28,502 nucleotides of DNA from Dehalococcoidia bacterium (GCA_030690405.1 JAUYGU010000165.1:1-28502); one strand, 5' to 3'; shown: positions 8,482 through 14,791, numbered from the stretch's first letter. The notes: a model not told the origin generated them from the letters alone. Numbers and translations: made by a program.

Positions 8482-9108
8482 TTACTCCGCTTGCGGCACC
8501 TCTGCCGTGGCTGAGCCGTCTTCCAAAGGCGGGCCGCCGACCGGGACGCTCGCGCCCTCCTCCGGCTCACCGCCTGCAGTCGGAGCCTTCGTTGCCTTCT
8601 TGATCCCCGGCGTCAGGATCACGCTCAACGCCCGCCCTTCCATCGCCGGCGACCTCTCCATAATGGCAACCTCTTTGAGGCTCTCAAGCGCCCGCTCCAG
8701 CACCTCCCGGCCGACCTCCGGGTGAGACATCTCCCGGCCCCGGAACATCACCGCCACCTTGACCTTGTCCCCCTCCGAAAGCAGCCGCTCCGCCAGGTGC
8801 ACCTTTCGCTCCATGTCGGCGCGGCCGATCCGCGGGCGCATGCGCACCTCGTGGATCATGCCGCCCTTCTGGTGCTTGCGCGCGTCTCGCTCTCTCTTCG
8901 CCTGCTGGTACTTGTACTTTCCGTAGTCAAGCACCCGGCAAACGGGAGGGGAGCCGTTGGGGTCGACCTCCACCAGGTCGAGGCCGCTCTCTCTGGCGAT
9001 ACCCAGGGCCTGTTCAATGGGAACCACCCCGTGGTTCTCGCTGTTCGCCCCAATGAGACGGACCTCTTTGACGCGGATCCAGTTATTGATCCGAAGTTGT
9101 CGGACTAT
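8482..9108 (-). CDS. infC: Translation initiation factor IF-3, probable AUA start
   Basis: IF-3 binds the 30S subunit and checks start codon-anticodon pairing. The N-domain (INNWIRVKEVRLIGANSE, then GLDLVEVDPNGSPPVCRVLDYGKYKYQQAKRE) and C-domain (HEVRMRPRIGRADMERKV, GDKVKVAVMFRGREMSHPEVG) are complete, followed by a roughly 40-residue Pro/Gly/Glu-rich tail. The first standard start codon in frame, GTG at 9027, would delete the essential N-terminal strand. The only codons between it and an upstream in-frame TGA that could serve are ATA (9108) and ATC (9090). ATA gives MVRQLRINNW, the usual spacing before the RINxxIR motif, with AGGGG six bases upstream. Non-canonical infC starts (AUU in E. coli) are the known basis of IF-3 autoregulation, so AUA here is plausible. 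Confidence 0.93.
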   Translation of the reverse strand: MVRQLRINNWIRVKEVRLIGANSENHGVVPIEQALGIARESGLDLVEVDPNGSPPVCRVLDYGKYKYQQAKRERDARKHQKGGMIHEVRMRPRIGRADMERKVHLAERLLSEGDKVKVAVMFRGREMSHPEVGREVLERALESLKEVAIMERSPAMEGRALSVILTPGIKKATKAPTAGGEPEEGASVPVGGPPLEDGSATAEVPQAE

Positions 9109-9137
9109 TCCTGTCCCCTCTCAGTGTCGAAGGTCAT
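9105..9137 (-). other. Possible upstream mini-ORF overlapping the infC start
   Basis: An ATG at 9137 opens a 10-codon frame (MTFDTERGQE) whose TAG stop overlaps the putative infC ATA start as ATAG. It lies within the predicted infC leader. Its own ribosome binding site is weak, so translation is uncertain; if used it could couple termination to infC initiation. Confidence 0.25.
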
Positions 9138-9157
9138 CTGCGCCACGGTCACAGGCC

Positions 9158-9186
9158 AATATAGCACAATAGGGGAGGGCCTTCAA
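9158..9186 (-). promoter_or_regulatory. Promoter of infC-rpmI-rplT
   Basis: TTGAAG (9181-9186) and TATATT (9158-9163) on the minus strand with a 17-base spacer. Transcription would start near 9151, leaving a leader of about 43 bases before the AUA start. Confidence 0.7.
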
Positions 9187-9188
9187 TG

Positions 9189-9710
9189 CTAATCGAGCAC
9201 CAGCAGCGACATCCCCGGCTCAACCCGCTGTCCCACCTGTACGTGGACCTCGCGGACGGTGCCTGCCCGCTGGGCCCGTAGCTCATTGTTCATCTTCATC
9301 GCCTCGATCACGATCAGCACATCCCCTTCCGCCACCGCATCGCCGGCCTTCGCGTACACCTCCACCACGACGCCGGTCATCGGTGACAGGACGACCCAGC
9401 CGCCCGCGGGGTGCTCCTCCAGCGTCCGGTCGCCGGCCGGCGGCGGCGGTCCCCTGCGATCACGCGTGTTGACGCCGACGGAGTAGCGGTCCCAGCCGAT
9501 GACGATGTCGTAGCCTTCGGCGCGCTCCAGCGCAAACAGCTCGTGCGGACGGCCGTCGATCAGCAAGGCGTAGAGAGATGACTGGCCGACCTGCTCCAGG
9601 CGCGCCTCGTGCCACTCGCCGTTGATGCGGACGCGCAGCCCCTCCGGCCCGTCATCGACCTCAACCTCCTTGAGCTCGTAGCCCAGACGGACTAGAAACT
9701 TCTCTGCCAA
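9189..9710 (-). CDS. Biotin carboxyl carrier protein (biotin/lipoyl attachment domain)
   Basis: The 173-residue protein carries biotin between the biotin carboxylase and a carboxyltransferase. The C-terminal 75 residues form the biotinyl domain: LSPMTGVVVEVYAKAGDAVAEGD, the biotinylation motif EAMKMNNEL with Lys139, and a final VGQRVEPGMSLLVLD. The N-terminal half (VRINGEWHEARLEQVG) resembles the linker region of acyl-CoA/pyruvate carboxylase alpha chains rather than the short AccB of E. coli, so acetyl-, propionyl- or another acyl-CoA carboxylase is possible. The TTG start lies inside the last 19 bases of the biotin carboxylase gene, giving strong coupling. No carboxyltransferase gene is in the window. 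Confidence 0.88.
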   Translation of the reverse strand: MAEKFLVRLGYELKEVEVDDGPEGLRVRINGEWHEARLEQVGQSSLYALLIDGRPHELFALERAEGYDIVIGWDRYSVGVNTRDRRGPPPPAGDRTLEEHPAGGWVVLSPMTGVVVEVYAKAGDAVAEGDVLIVIEAMKMNNELRAQRAGTVREVHVQVGQRVEPGMSLLVLD

Positions 9711-11203
9711 CCCGTCGTCCCCGCGCCCCTGCGGCCCGGCCGGTTGCGCATACGCCAGCCGCCGCCGGGACGGTCGGGGCCCGCGGGTCGCCGGCCGGCC
9801 CCTCGCCGGCGGGCGAGGATCGCCGCCGCCAGTAGCGCGACCTGCTCTTCACGCAGGCCGTTCTCCCTGCGACCCTGAAAGCGCCTCTCCACGAACGTAG
9901 TGTCCAGCCTGCCCTGGATGAAGTGGGCGTCCTCCATCACCTGGAGGTGGAACGGGATGTTCGTGCTGACCCCGACGATCTTGAACTCCCGCAGCGCCCG
10001 CCGCATGCGCTGGATCGCCTCCGGGCGCGTGCGGCCCCAGGCGCACAGCTTGGCGATAAGCGGATCGTAGTAGTGGCTGATCTCCAGCCCATCGTACAGA
10101 GCCGAGTCCACCCGCACGCCGGGCCCGCCGGGCACCGATACGAAGCTCACCGTCCCGACCGACGGCAGGAAGCTGTTGAACGGGTCCTCCGCCGCGACGC
10201 GGCATTCGATCGCCCAGCCCTGGACGGTCGCTTCACGGTAGGGCAGCTCCTCGCCAGCCGCCACCAGTATCTGGTCGGCGACCAAATCCACGCCTGTGAC
10301 CAGCTCCGTCACGGGGTGCTCCACCTGCAGGCGCGTGTTCATTTCAAGGAAGTTCACCCCTCCTTCCTGGTCGACCAGGAACTCCAAGGTGCCGACGCTG
10401 GAGTAGCCGGCGGCGCGCACCGCCGTCAGTGCCATCTCCTCCAGGCGGGCCCGGAGGCCGGGGTCCACCGCCGTGGAGGGGGCTTCCTCGATCATCTTCT
10501 GGTGCCGCCGCTGGATCGAGCACTCGCGCTCGCCCAGCGATACGACGTTCCCCTTCGCGTCGGCGATGATCTGCACCTCGATATGGCGGACGGGTTCGAG
10601 GAACTTCTCGAGGTAGAGCGCCCCGTGGCCGAACGCCGTGGCCGCCTCGCGGCTGGCGGCCTCCAGCGCCATGGGCAGCTCCTCCGGGCGGTAGACAGTG
10701 CGCATCCCGCGGCCGCCGCCGCCGGCCGCCGCCTTGATCATGATCGGGTAGCCGATCCCGGTGGCGGCGCTGGCGGCTTTGTCCTTGGATGTGACCTCTT
10801 CGCTGCCCGGCACGACCGGTATGCCGGCCTCCTTCATCAAGCTGCGCGCCTGGACCTTGTCGCCGAGGCTGCGGATCAGGTGGGGCGGCGGGCCCACCCA
10901 GACGAGGCCGGCGTCCACGCAGGCCTGGGCGAAGTCGGCGTTCTCGGCCAGGAAGCCGTAGCCGGGGTGGACGGCGTCCGCGCCGGCCTTCTTCGCCGTC
11001 TCGATTATGCGTTCGCCGTTGAGGTAGCTCTGCTGGGCCGGCGGCGGGCCGATGAGGTAGGCCTCGTCGGCGTGGCGGACGTGGAGGGAGTTGCGGTCCG
11101 CCTCCGAGTAGACGGCGACGGCGCTGATGCCCAACTCGCGACAGGCCCTCACGATCCGGAGCGCTATCTCGCCGCGGTTGGCTATGAGAAGTTTCTTAAT
11201 CAA
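9692..11203 (-). CDS. accC: Biotin carboxylase subunit (AccC-type)
   Basis: An ATP-grasp enzyme that carboxylates biotin on BCCP using bicarbonate and ATP. The first 450 residues are canonical: IKKLLIANRGEIALRIVRA, HPGYGFLAENADFA, the Gly-rich loop AAAGGGGRGMR, GERECSIQRRHQKMIEEAPS, FLEMNTRLQVEHPVTE and EDPFNSFLPSVG. The last 50 residues after FVERRFQGRRENG are Arg/Gly/Pro-rich and unlike the normal C-terminus. They overlap the BCCP start and may be a relaxed linker, as in fused alpha chains, or the product of a frameshift. The start is a TTG giving LIKKLLIANRGEI, in register with the family; no clear Shine-Dalgarno sequence is visible. Could equally serve propionyl-CoA or pyruvate carboxylase. 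Confidence 0.92.
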   Translation of the reverse strand: MIKKLLIANRGEIALRIVRACRELGISAVAVYSEADRNSLHVRHADEAYLIGPPPAQQSYLNGERIIETAKKAGADAVHPGYGFLAENADFAQACVDAGLVWVGPPPHLIRSLGDKVQARSLMKEAGIPVVPGSEEVTSKDKAASAATGIGYPIMIKAAAGGGGRGMRTVYRPEELPMALEAASREAATAFGHGALYLEKFLEPVRHIEVQIIADAKGNVVSLGERECSIQRRHQKMIEEAPSTAVDPGLRARLEEMALTAVRAAGYSSVGTLEFLVDQEGGVNFLEMNTRLQVEHPVTELVTGVDLVADQILVAAGEELPYREATVQGWAIECRVAAEDPFNSFLPSVGTVSFVSVPGGPGVRVDSALYDGLEISHYYDPLIAKLCAWGRTRPEAIQRMRRALREFKIVGVSTNIPFHLQVMEDAHFIQGRLDTTFVERRFQGRRENGLREEQVALLAAAILARRRGAGRRPAGPDRPGGGWRMRNRPGRRGAGTTGWQRSF

Positions 11204-11320
11204 GTGTGCGTCAGTATCAGCCTTTTCTATAGCACATAATGAGATGGTCTATCCAGTCCCTTGTATCATACCCCCACCGCACCTGCAAGATGCCGAATGT
11301 TAAGTCTGTGAGACGGGATT

Positions 11321-13069
11321 CTAGCCCCTCTCCTCAACCTCGCGCTGCATCCGCGCGATGAGCTCCGCGACCTTCATCGCGCCCAGGTCCTCGCCGCTGC
11401 GCAGCCGCACCGCCGCCGCGCCCGCCTCCGCCTCCCGGTCTCCCACCACCAGCATGTACGGCGCCTTCTGGAGCTGGGCGTCCCGGATCTTCGCCTGCAT
11501 CCGCTCCCCGCGCGTGTCCACCTCCGCGCGCAGCCCGGCCTGCCTCAGGTCGTCCGACAGCTTTGCGGCGTACTCCGCGTGGCGGTCCGCTATCGGGATT
11601 ACCACCGCCTGCACGGGCGCCAGCCAGAGCGGGAACGCCCCGCCGTAGTGCTCGATCAGCACGCCGAAGAAGCGCTCCATCGACCCCAGCAGCGCCCGGT
11701 GCACCATGTACGGACGGTGCTCGCGGCCGTCCTCGGCGATGTAGGTGATGTCGAACCGCTGCGGCAGGTTGAAGTCGAACTGGATCGTCGTGCACTGCCA
11801 TTCGCGGCCCAGGGTATCCAGCAGCTTGACGTCGATCTTCGGGCCGTAGAACACGGCGCCGCCCTCGTCGACGTCGTGCGTCAGGCCGCGGTCGCGGATG
11901 ACCTCGCGCAGGACGTTCGTCGCCATGTCCCAGTCCTCCAGTGAGCCCGCGTACTTGCCTTCGGGGGAGCGGGTGGAGAGGTAGAGGTGGAAGTCCTGGA
12001 ACCCGAAGGCGCTGAAGAAAAGCTGCATGAAGTCCACGCAGCGCTCCACCTCTGCCCTGACTTGGTCGGGCCGGCAGAAGATGTGGGCGTCGTCCTGCGT
12101 GAAGCCGCGCACCCGCATGAGGCCGTGCAGCACGCCCGAGCGCTCGTAGCGGTAGACCGTGCCGAGCTCCGCCAGGCGCATCGGCAGGTCGCGGTAGCTA
12201 CGCAGGCCGCTCTTGTAGATCTGGATGTGGAAGGGGCAGTTCATCGGCTTCACGTAGTAGTCCTGCCCGTCCACGTCCATCGGCGGGTACATGTTCTCGG
12301 CGTAGAAGTCCAGGTGGCCGCTGGTCTCCCACAGGCTGGAGCGGCCGATGTGCGGCGAGTAGACCAGCTCGTAGCCGGCCCGGTAGTGCTCCTCCCGCCA
12401 GAAGTCCTCGATGATTGTGCGCACGCGGCCGCCCTTGGGGTGCCAGTAGACCAGCCCGGGGCCATACTCCTCGTGGAAGGAGAACAGATCCAGCTCCCGG
12501 CCCAGCCGGCGGTGGTCGCGCCGGTACGCCTCCTCGATCTGCTCGAGGTGGCCCTGCAGCTCCTCCTCCGTCTCGAACAGGGCGCCGTAGATGCGCTGGA
12601 GCATCGGATTGCGCTCGCTGCCGCGCCAGTAGGCCCCTGCGACGGTCATCAGCTTGAACGCCCGCACCTGCCCGGTGCGCTCCACGTGCGGCCCCTGGCA
12701 GAGGTCCACGAACTCCCCGTGCTTGTAAAGGCTAACCTTGTCGCCCTCAATGCCGTCGATAAGCTCCAGCTTGTACGGCTGGTCCGCGAACAGCGCCCGC
12801 GCCTCGTCCTTCGATATCTCCTCGCGGACGAACGGCACGTCGGAGCCGACGCGCGCCCGCATCTTCTCCTCGATCACCGGCAGGTCTTCCGGCGTGAGGG
12901 CGCGTGGCAGCGTGAAGTCGTAGTAGAAGCCGGTGTCGATGGGCGGGCCGATGCCGATCTTGGCGTCCGGGAACATCTCCATGACGGCCTCGGCCATGAT
13001 GTGGGCGGCGGAGTGCCGCAGCCGGTCCAGCCGCTCTTCGGGAGTCATCTGTTGCAGCTTGTCCGTCAT
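11321..13069 (-). CDS. thrS: Threonine--tRNA ligase lacking the N-terminal TGS domain
   Basis: A class II synthetase that charges tRNA-Thr. The protein begins directly with the N2 editing domain (RHSAAHIMAEAVMEMFP, VDLCQGPHVERTG, holding the His/His/Cys/His editing cluster). The catalytic core follows, with the zinc cysteine in PMNCPFH (Cys278), RYERSGVLHGLMRVRGFTQDDAHIF, and the MVHRALLGSMERF motif 3 region, then the anticodon-binding domain (LAPVQAVVIPIADRHAEYA). At 582 residues it is about 60 shorter than E. coli ThrRS because the TGS domain is missing, a variant known from other bacteria. The ATG overlaps the upstream membrane-protein stop by four bases (ATGA) and has GGGAGG upstream. Expression is under the T-box at 13334-13631. 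Confidence 0.96.
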   Translation of the reverse strand: MTDKLQQMTPEERLDRLRHSAAHIMAEAVMEMFPDAKIGIGPPIDTGFYYDFTLPRALTPEDLPVIEEKMRARVGSDVPFVREEISKDEARALFADQPYKLELIDGIEGDKVSLYKHGEFVDLCQGPHVERTGQVRAFKLMTVAGAYWRGSERNPMLQRIYGALFETEEELQGHLEQIEEAYRRDHRRLGRELDLFSFHEEYGPGLVYWHPKGGRVRTIIEDFWREEHYRAGYELVYSPHIGRSSLWETSGHLDFYAENMYPPMDVDGQDYYVKPMNCPFHIQIYKSGLRSYRDLPMRLAELGTVYRYERSGVLHGLMRVRGFTQDDAHIFCRPDQVRAEVERCVDFMQLFFSAFGFQDFHLYLSTRSPEGKYAGSLEDWDMATNVLREVIRDRGLTHDVDEGGAVFYGPKIDVKLLDTLGREWQCTTIQFDFNLPQRFDITYIAEDGREHRPYMVHRALLGSMERFFGVLIEHYGGAFPLWLAPVQAVVIPIADRHAEYAAKLSDDLRQAGLRAEVDTRGERMQAKIRDAQLQKAPYMLVVGDREAEAGAAAVRLRSGEDLGAMKVAELIARMQREVEERG

Positions 13070-13314
13070 CCCTGCCTCCCTGATTCAAGGTCGCTCCTGG
13101 CCGAAAGGCCCCGCAGCAGCCGCCACTGGACCACGAACAGCCCCACGGCGACCAGCGCCAGCAGCACCATCGCCACCAGCAGCCCCCACTCCTCCCCGTC
13201 CACCGCCAGCCAGCCGAACAGCGCGGCCAGCGCCAGCATAACGAGCGGCGCCGTCCACAGCCACAGCCGCATCAGCCGCATCCCCGGCCCGTCTTGCCTA
13301 CTTCCTTCTTCCAT
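13066..13314 (-). CDS. Small two-helix membrane protein in the thrS operon
   Basis: An 82-residue protein of unknown function with two clear hydrophobic helices, about residues 17-38 (LWLWTAPLVMLALAALFGW) and 43-64 (WGLLVAMVLLALVAVGLFVV), joined by a short acidic turn (DGEE), and a charged C-terminus. It is the first gene after the T-box leader and its stop overlaps the thrS start (ATGA), so it is co-regulated with thrS. AGAGAG precedes the ATG. A second in-frame ATG (residue 12) is a possible alternative start. No family recognised. Confidence 0.75.
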   Translation of the reverse strand: MEEGSRQDGPGMRLMRLWLWTAPLVMLALAALFGWLAVDGEEWGLLVAMVLLALVAVGLFVVQWRLLRGLSARSDLESGRQG

Positions 13315-13333
13315 CGTCTCTCTTTAAACGATA

Positions 13334-13361
13334 CGCCCCCCGGCCCGTGGGACGGGGGGCG
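13334..13361 (-). terminator. T-box-controlled terminator hairpin of the thrS operon
   Basis: CGCCCCCCG and CGGGGGGCG form a nine-pair GC stem with a ten-base loop, followed by TATCGTTT. Its 5' arm and loop contain the CCGTCCCAC segment that would otherwise complete the antiterminator helix, so the two structures exclude each other. The U-run is imperfect, so the hairpin might also act by limiting translation. Confidence 0.7.
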
Positions 13362-13385
13362 CCTGTCCTGAGCAACGCCGAAGGG
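13362..13385 (+). repeat. Dispersed 24-bp repeat, copy A (inside the T-box antiterminator)
   Basis: The segment begins CCTGTCCTGAGC and ends GCCGAAGGG. It matches copies at 19175-19198 (same strand) and 22640-22662 (opposite strand), differing mainly in the central bases. Here it fills the apical part of the antiterminator between the T-box strand and its 3' partner. Confidence 0.65.
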
Positions 13386-13547
13386 CTCCGTGGTTCCACC
13401 CACATTCCCCCCGCCCTGTGGCGGGGGCTCTTTCGGCCGTTAACGGGTGCCTCCGGGGCCGCCTACTGTTCCGCCTGAGGCGAAAGTTCGGCGGCCGGCT
13501 CGCGGGTGGTGTTCGCTGCGGTAGCGGGCGGGCTCGCTCTCAGCCCC

Positions 13548-13565
13548 GCCTGCCGGTGGGCAGGC
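13548..13565 (+). repeat. 18-bp palindromic hairpin, second copy
   Basis: GCCTGCC, GGTG, GGCAGGC: a one-base variant (read on the opposite strand) of the hairpin at 1974-1991. Here it lies in the region of T-box stem I, where it would cap an arm of the RNA. Confidence 0.5.
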
Positions 13566-13637
13566 AGTGCTCGCCTCTCTGTGCGCCTTGCCGTGGCTAC
13601 TTATCCCGGTCTGCGCCTGTATGTGTTCCTTTCATGA

Positions 13638-13666
13638 ATGGTAGCAACGACCCTCCAGCGCGTCAA
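13638..13666 (-). promoter_or_regulatory. Promoter of the thrS T-box operon
   Basis: TTGACG (13661-13666), a 17-base spacer and TACCAT (13638-13643) on the minus strand. Transcription would begin near 13631, about 30 bases before the stem I sequences. Confidence 0.7.
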
Positions 13667-13734
13667 CGGCAAACCTGTGGCCCCGCCGCTTCCTAAAGCC
13701 TGAGACAGGTCGTAAAATGAGCATGGCCCGAAGT

Positions 13735-13811
13735 GGGCGATTAGCTCAGCTGGTTAGAGCGCAGCGTTGACATCGCTGAGGTCAGTGGTTCGAGTCCACT
13801 ATCGCCCACCA
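13735..13811 (+). tRNA. tRNA-Val(GAC)
   Basis: A complete cloverleaf: acceptor GGGCGAT/ATCGCCC, D arm GCTC/GAGC, anticodon arm CAGCG-TTGACAT-CGCTG with anticodon GAC, variable loop AGGTC, T arm AGTGG-TTCGAGT-CCACT, discriminator A and encoded CCA. The last 63 bases are mirrored, with an altered anticodon arm, by the relic at 14072-14134. Confidence 0.95.
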
Positions 13812-13825
13812 CCTTTTGACTAAGA

Positions 13826-14080
13826 ATGGCCTACTCGGTCTACATCCTACGCAGCGAAAGGAATGGCCGCTACTACACTGGCTATTCGGCCGACATGGAG
13901 CGCAGACTGAAGGAGCACAACGAGGGCAAGGTCAAGGCGACGAGATACGCGCGGCCTTGGACACTCGTCCACGCTGAGCGGTTTGAGGACTCGACTACAG
14001 CTCGGCGGAGAGAATACCAGCTCAAGTCCATGAAGAGCCGCACATATCTAGAGGCTATAATAGGAAGAAGGGCTGGTTAG
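13826..14080 (+). CDS. Small GIY-YIG nuclease-domain protein ending inside a tRNA relic
   Basis: An 84-residue single-domain GIY-YIG protein of the UPF0213/YhbQ-like group. The motif is present as VYILRS and YYTGYS, followed by the conserved Arg in MERRLKEHNEG, then RPWTLVHAERF and the catalytic-type Glu in ARRREYQLKSMKSR, so the metal-dependent phosphodiesterase site looks intact. The gene starts 14 bases after tRNA-Val without a Shine-Dalgarno sequence. Its last codons and TAG stop lie within a 5'-truncated tRNA copy. The family is often annotated as endonuclease with no defined role; here the position between two tRNA copies suggests a homing-like or otherwise mobile gene, which is inference. 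Confidence 0.88.
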   Translation: MAYSVYILRSERNGRYYTGYSADMERRLKEHNEGKVKATRYARPWTLVHAERFEDSTTARRREYQLKSMKSRTYLEAIIGRRAG

Positions 14081-14134
14081 AGCGCCCCGATGAAATCGGG
14101 GAGGTCAGTGGTTCGAGTCCACTATCGCCCACCA
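14072..14134 (+). pseudogene. 5'-truncated tRNA copy with a GAA anticodon arm
   Basis: 63 bases corresponding to tRNA-Val positions from the D loop to CCA. The flanks GCTGGTTAGAGCGC (14 bases) and the last 34 bases are identical to tRNA-Val at a constant offset of 323. The 15 bases between differ at six sites: four are compensatory stem changes (A-T to C-G, G-C to C-G) and two alter the loop, one turning the anticodon from GAC to GAA. The acceptor 5' strand and half the D arm are missing and are replaced by the end of the GIY-YIG gene, so no mature tRNA can be made from this copy alone. Confidence 0.88.
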
Positions 14135-14314
14135 TCTTGTTTTTCGTGGGGCTCGCTCAAGCGGCAGCCATCCGGCCGTGAGCGCTGCTCCGTGTCGCCC
14201 AGCTACCACACACGCATCGAAGCGCCCCTCTCCCGCTGCCAGCCTCCGTCGCTATCGGCCTGCTGGTTATGGGCGCGGGCGGGCTGTACGTGGTGAGGAT
14301 GCGGCGGGGGTAGT

Positions 14315-14343
14315 TTGCCAGCCGCCCCGCACAGGCGCACAAT
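14315..14343 (+). promoter_or_regulatory. Promoter-like duplicate, no evident gene downstream
   Basis: TTGCCA, 17 bases and CACAAT on the plus strand. It is an imperfect copy of the sequence at 14792-14820. Downstream on this strand there is only antisense to the gene at 14382-14699, so it may be a duplicated remnant or an antisense promoter. The rest of 14135-14381 shows nothing recognisable. Confidence 0.35.
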
Positions 14344-14381
14344 CGCGGGGAGGTCTTGCCGGTTGATTTCGTGCGTTGCGG

Positions 14382-14699
14382 CTACTGCTGCGGCACGAAG
14401 GGCATCACCTGTTCTGAGGAGGCGACGAAATAGTCCTCGTCTATAGCAATCCCCAGAGCAAAGATCTTCGCGACGGCGGCTTGGACGCCCGGGTCTTTCA
14501 GAATAGCGTCGGCCACGGCATAGTTGGTGGGGTGCCCAACCGTCACTATTCCACCGTGGCCAAAGCCCCAATTGACCTCGCCGGCACCGGGAACCTTCTT
14601 TAGTGCGGCGACGGCTTCATTGAACGCGCCGATAGCTGCGGTGGGCGGGGTGTTGGCTGGAGCGGTGCCATTCTGTCGCCATACCGTAATGCGCATCAT
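14382..14699 (-). CDS. Uncharacterised 105-residue protein
   Basis: No family recognised. The product (MMRITVWRQNG start; GFGHGGIVTVGHPTNYAVADAIL in the middle; VPQQ end) is mostly alpha/beta, with Ala-rich helices, and could be a small ferredoxin-like or dimeric alpha-beta barrel. That is a guess from the strand-helix pattern. It is supported as a real gene by a GGAGG ribosome binding site nine bases before the ATG at 14699 and by a good promoter at 14743-14771. Longer upstream starts would extend through that promoter and are less likely. It stands alone between tRNA genes, with imperfect direct repeats (14315-14343, 14792-14820) on either side. Confidence 0.65.
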   Translation of the reverse strand: MMRITVWRQNGTAPANTPPTAAIGAFNEAVAALKKVPGAGEVNWGFGHGGIVTVGHPTNYAVADAILKDPGVQAAVAKIFALGIAIDEDYFVASSEQVMPFVPQQ

Positions 14700-14742
14700 G
14701 AGAGGTGGCCTCCTACTACCGACTCTTGGAACGATATTCGTG

Positions 14743-14771
14743 AGTGTATAGTCCCACCTCTCGCTTGGCAA
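14743..14771 (-). promoter_or_regulatory. Promoter of the 105-residue gene
   Basis: TTGCCA (14766-14771), a 17-base spacer and TACACT (14743-14748) on the minus strand, 43 bases before the ATG. Confidence 0.6.
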
Positions 14772-14791
14772 GCACAGGCGCTGACACCCCG

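Larger units (their letters stand above)
13334..13631 (-). promoter_or_regulatory. Class I T-box riboswitch (threonine) leader of thrS
   Basis: The leader binds uncharged tRNA-Thr and lets transcription continue into the operon. The T-box sequence GGGTGGAACCACGG is at 13387-13401; GTGGG and ACGG pair with CCGTCCCAC (13347-13355), leaving the seven-base bulge UGGAACC, whose UGGA would pair with a UCCA acceptor end. A specifier loop GAACACCA puts the Thr codon ACC at 13508-13510. Upstream GA-rich AGAGAG and GGCTGAGAGCGAGCC elements fit stem I. A GGCCGCC/GGCGGCC stem follows, and a CCCCCGCC/GGCGGGGG hairpin (stem III) lies just before the T-box. These assignments are read by eye. Confidence 0.88.

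Noticed and set aside
8482..9027. IF-3 starting at GTG 9027
   Set aside because: Would lose the conserved RINxxIRxxEVRLI segment; upstream in-frame codons encode it perfectly.
9923..11239. 438-codon plus-strand frame over accC, and similar ones over thrS (11987-13327)
   Set aside because: Antisense shadows of well-identified genes.
14090..14296. Plus-strand frame beginning in the tRNA relic
   Set aside because: Its first codons are tRNA sequence and the remainder has no protein-like pattern.
14203..14571. 122-codon minus-strand frame beside the 105-residue gene
   Set aside because: Out of frame with the better supported gene, no ribosome binding site, Arg/Pro-rich shadow composition.
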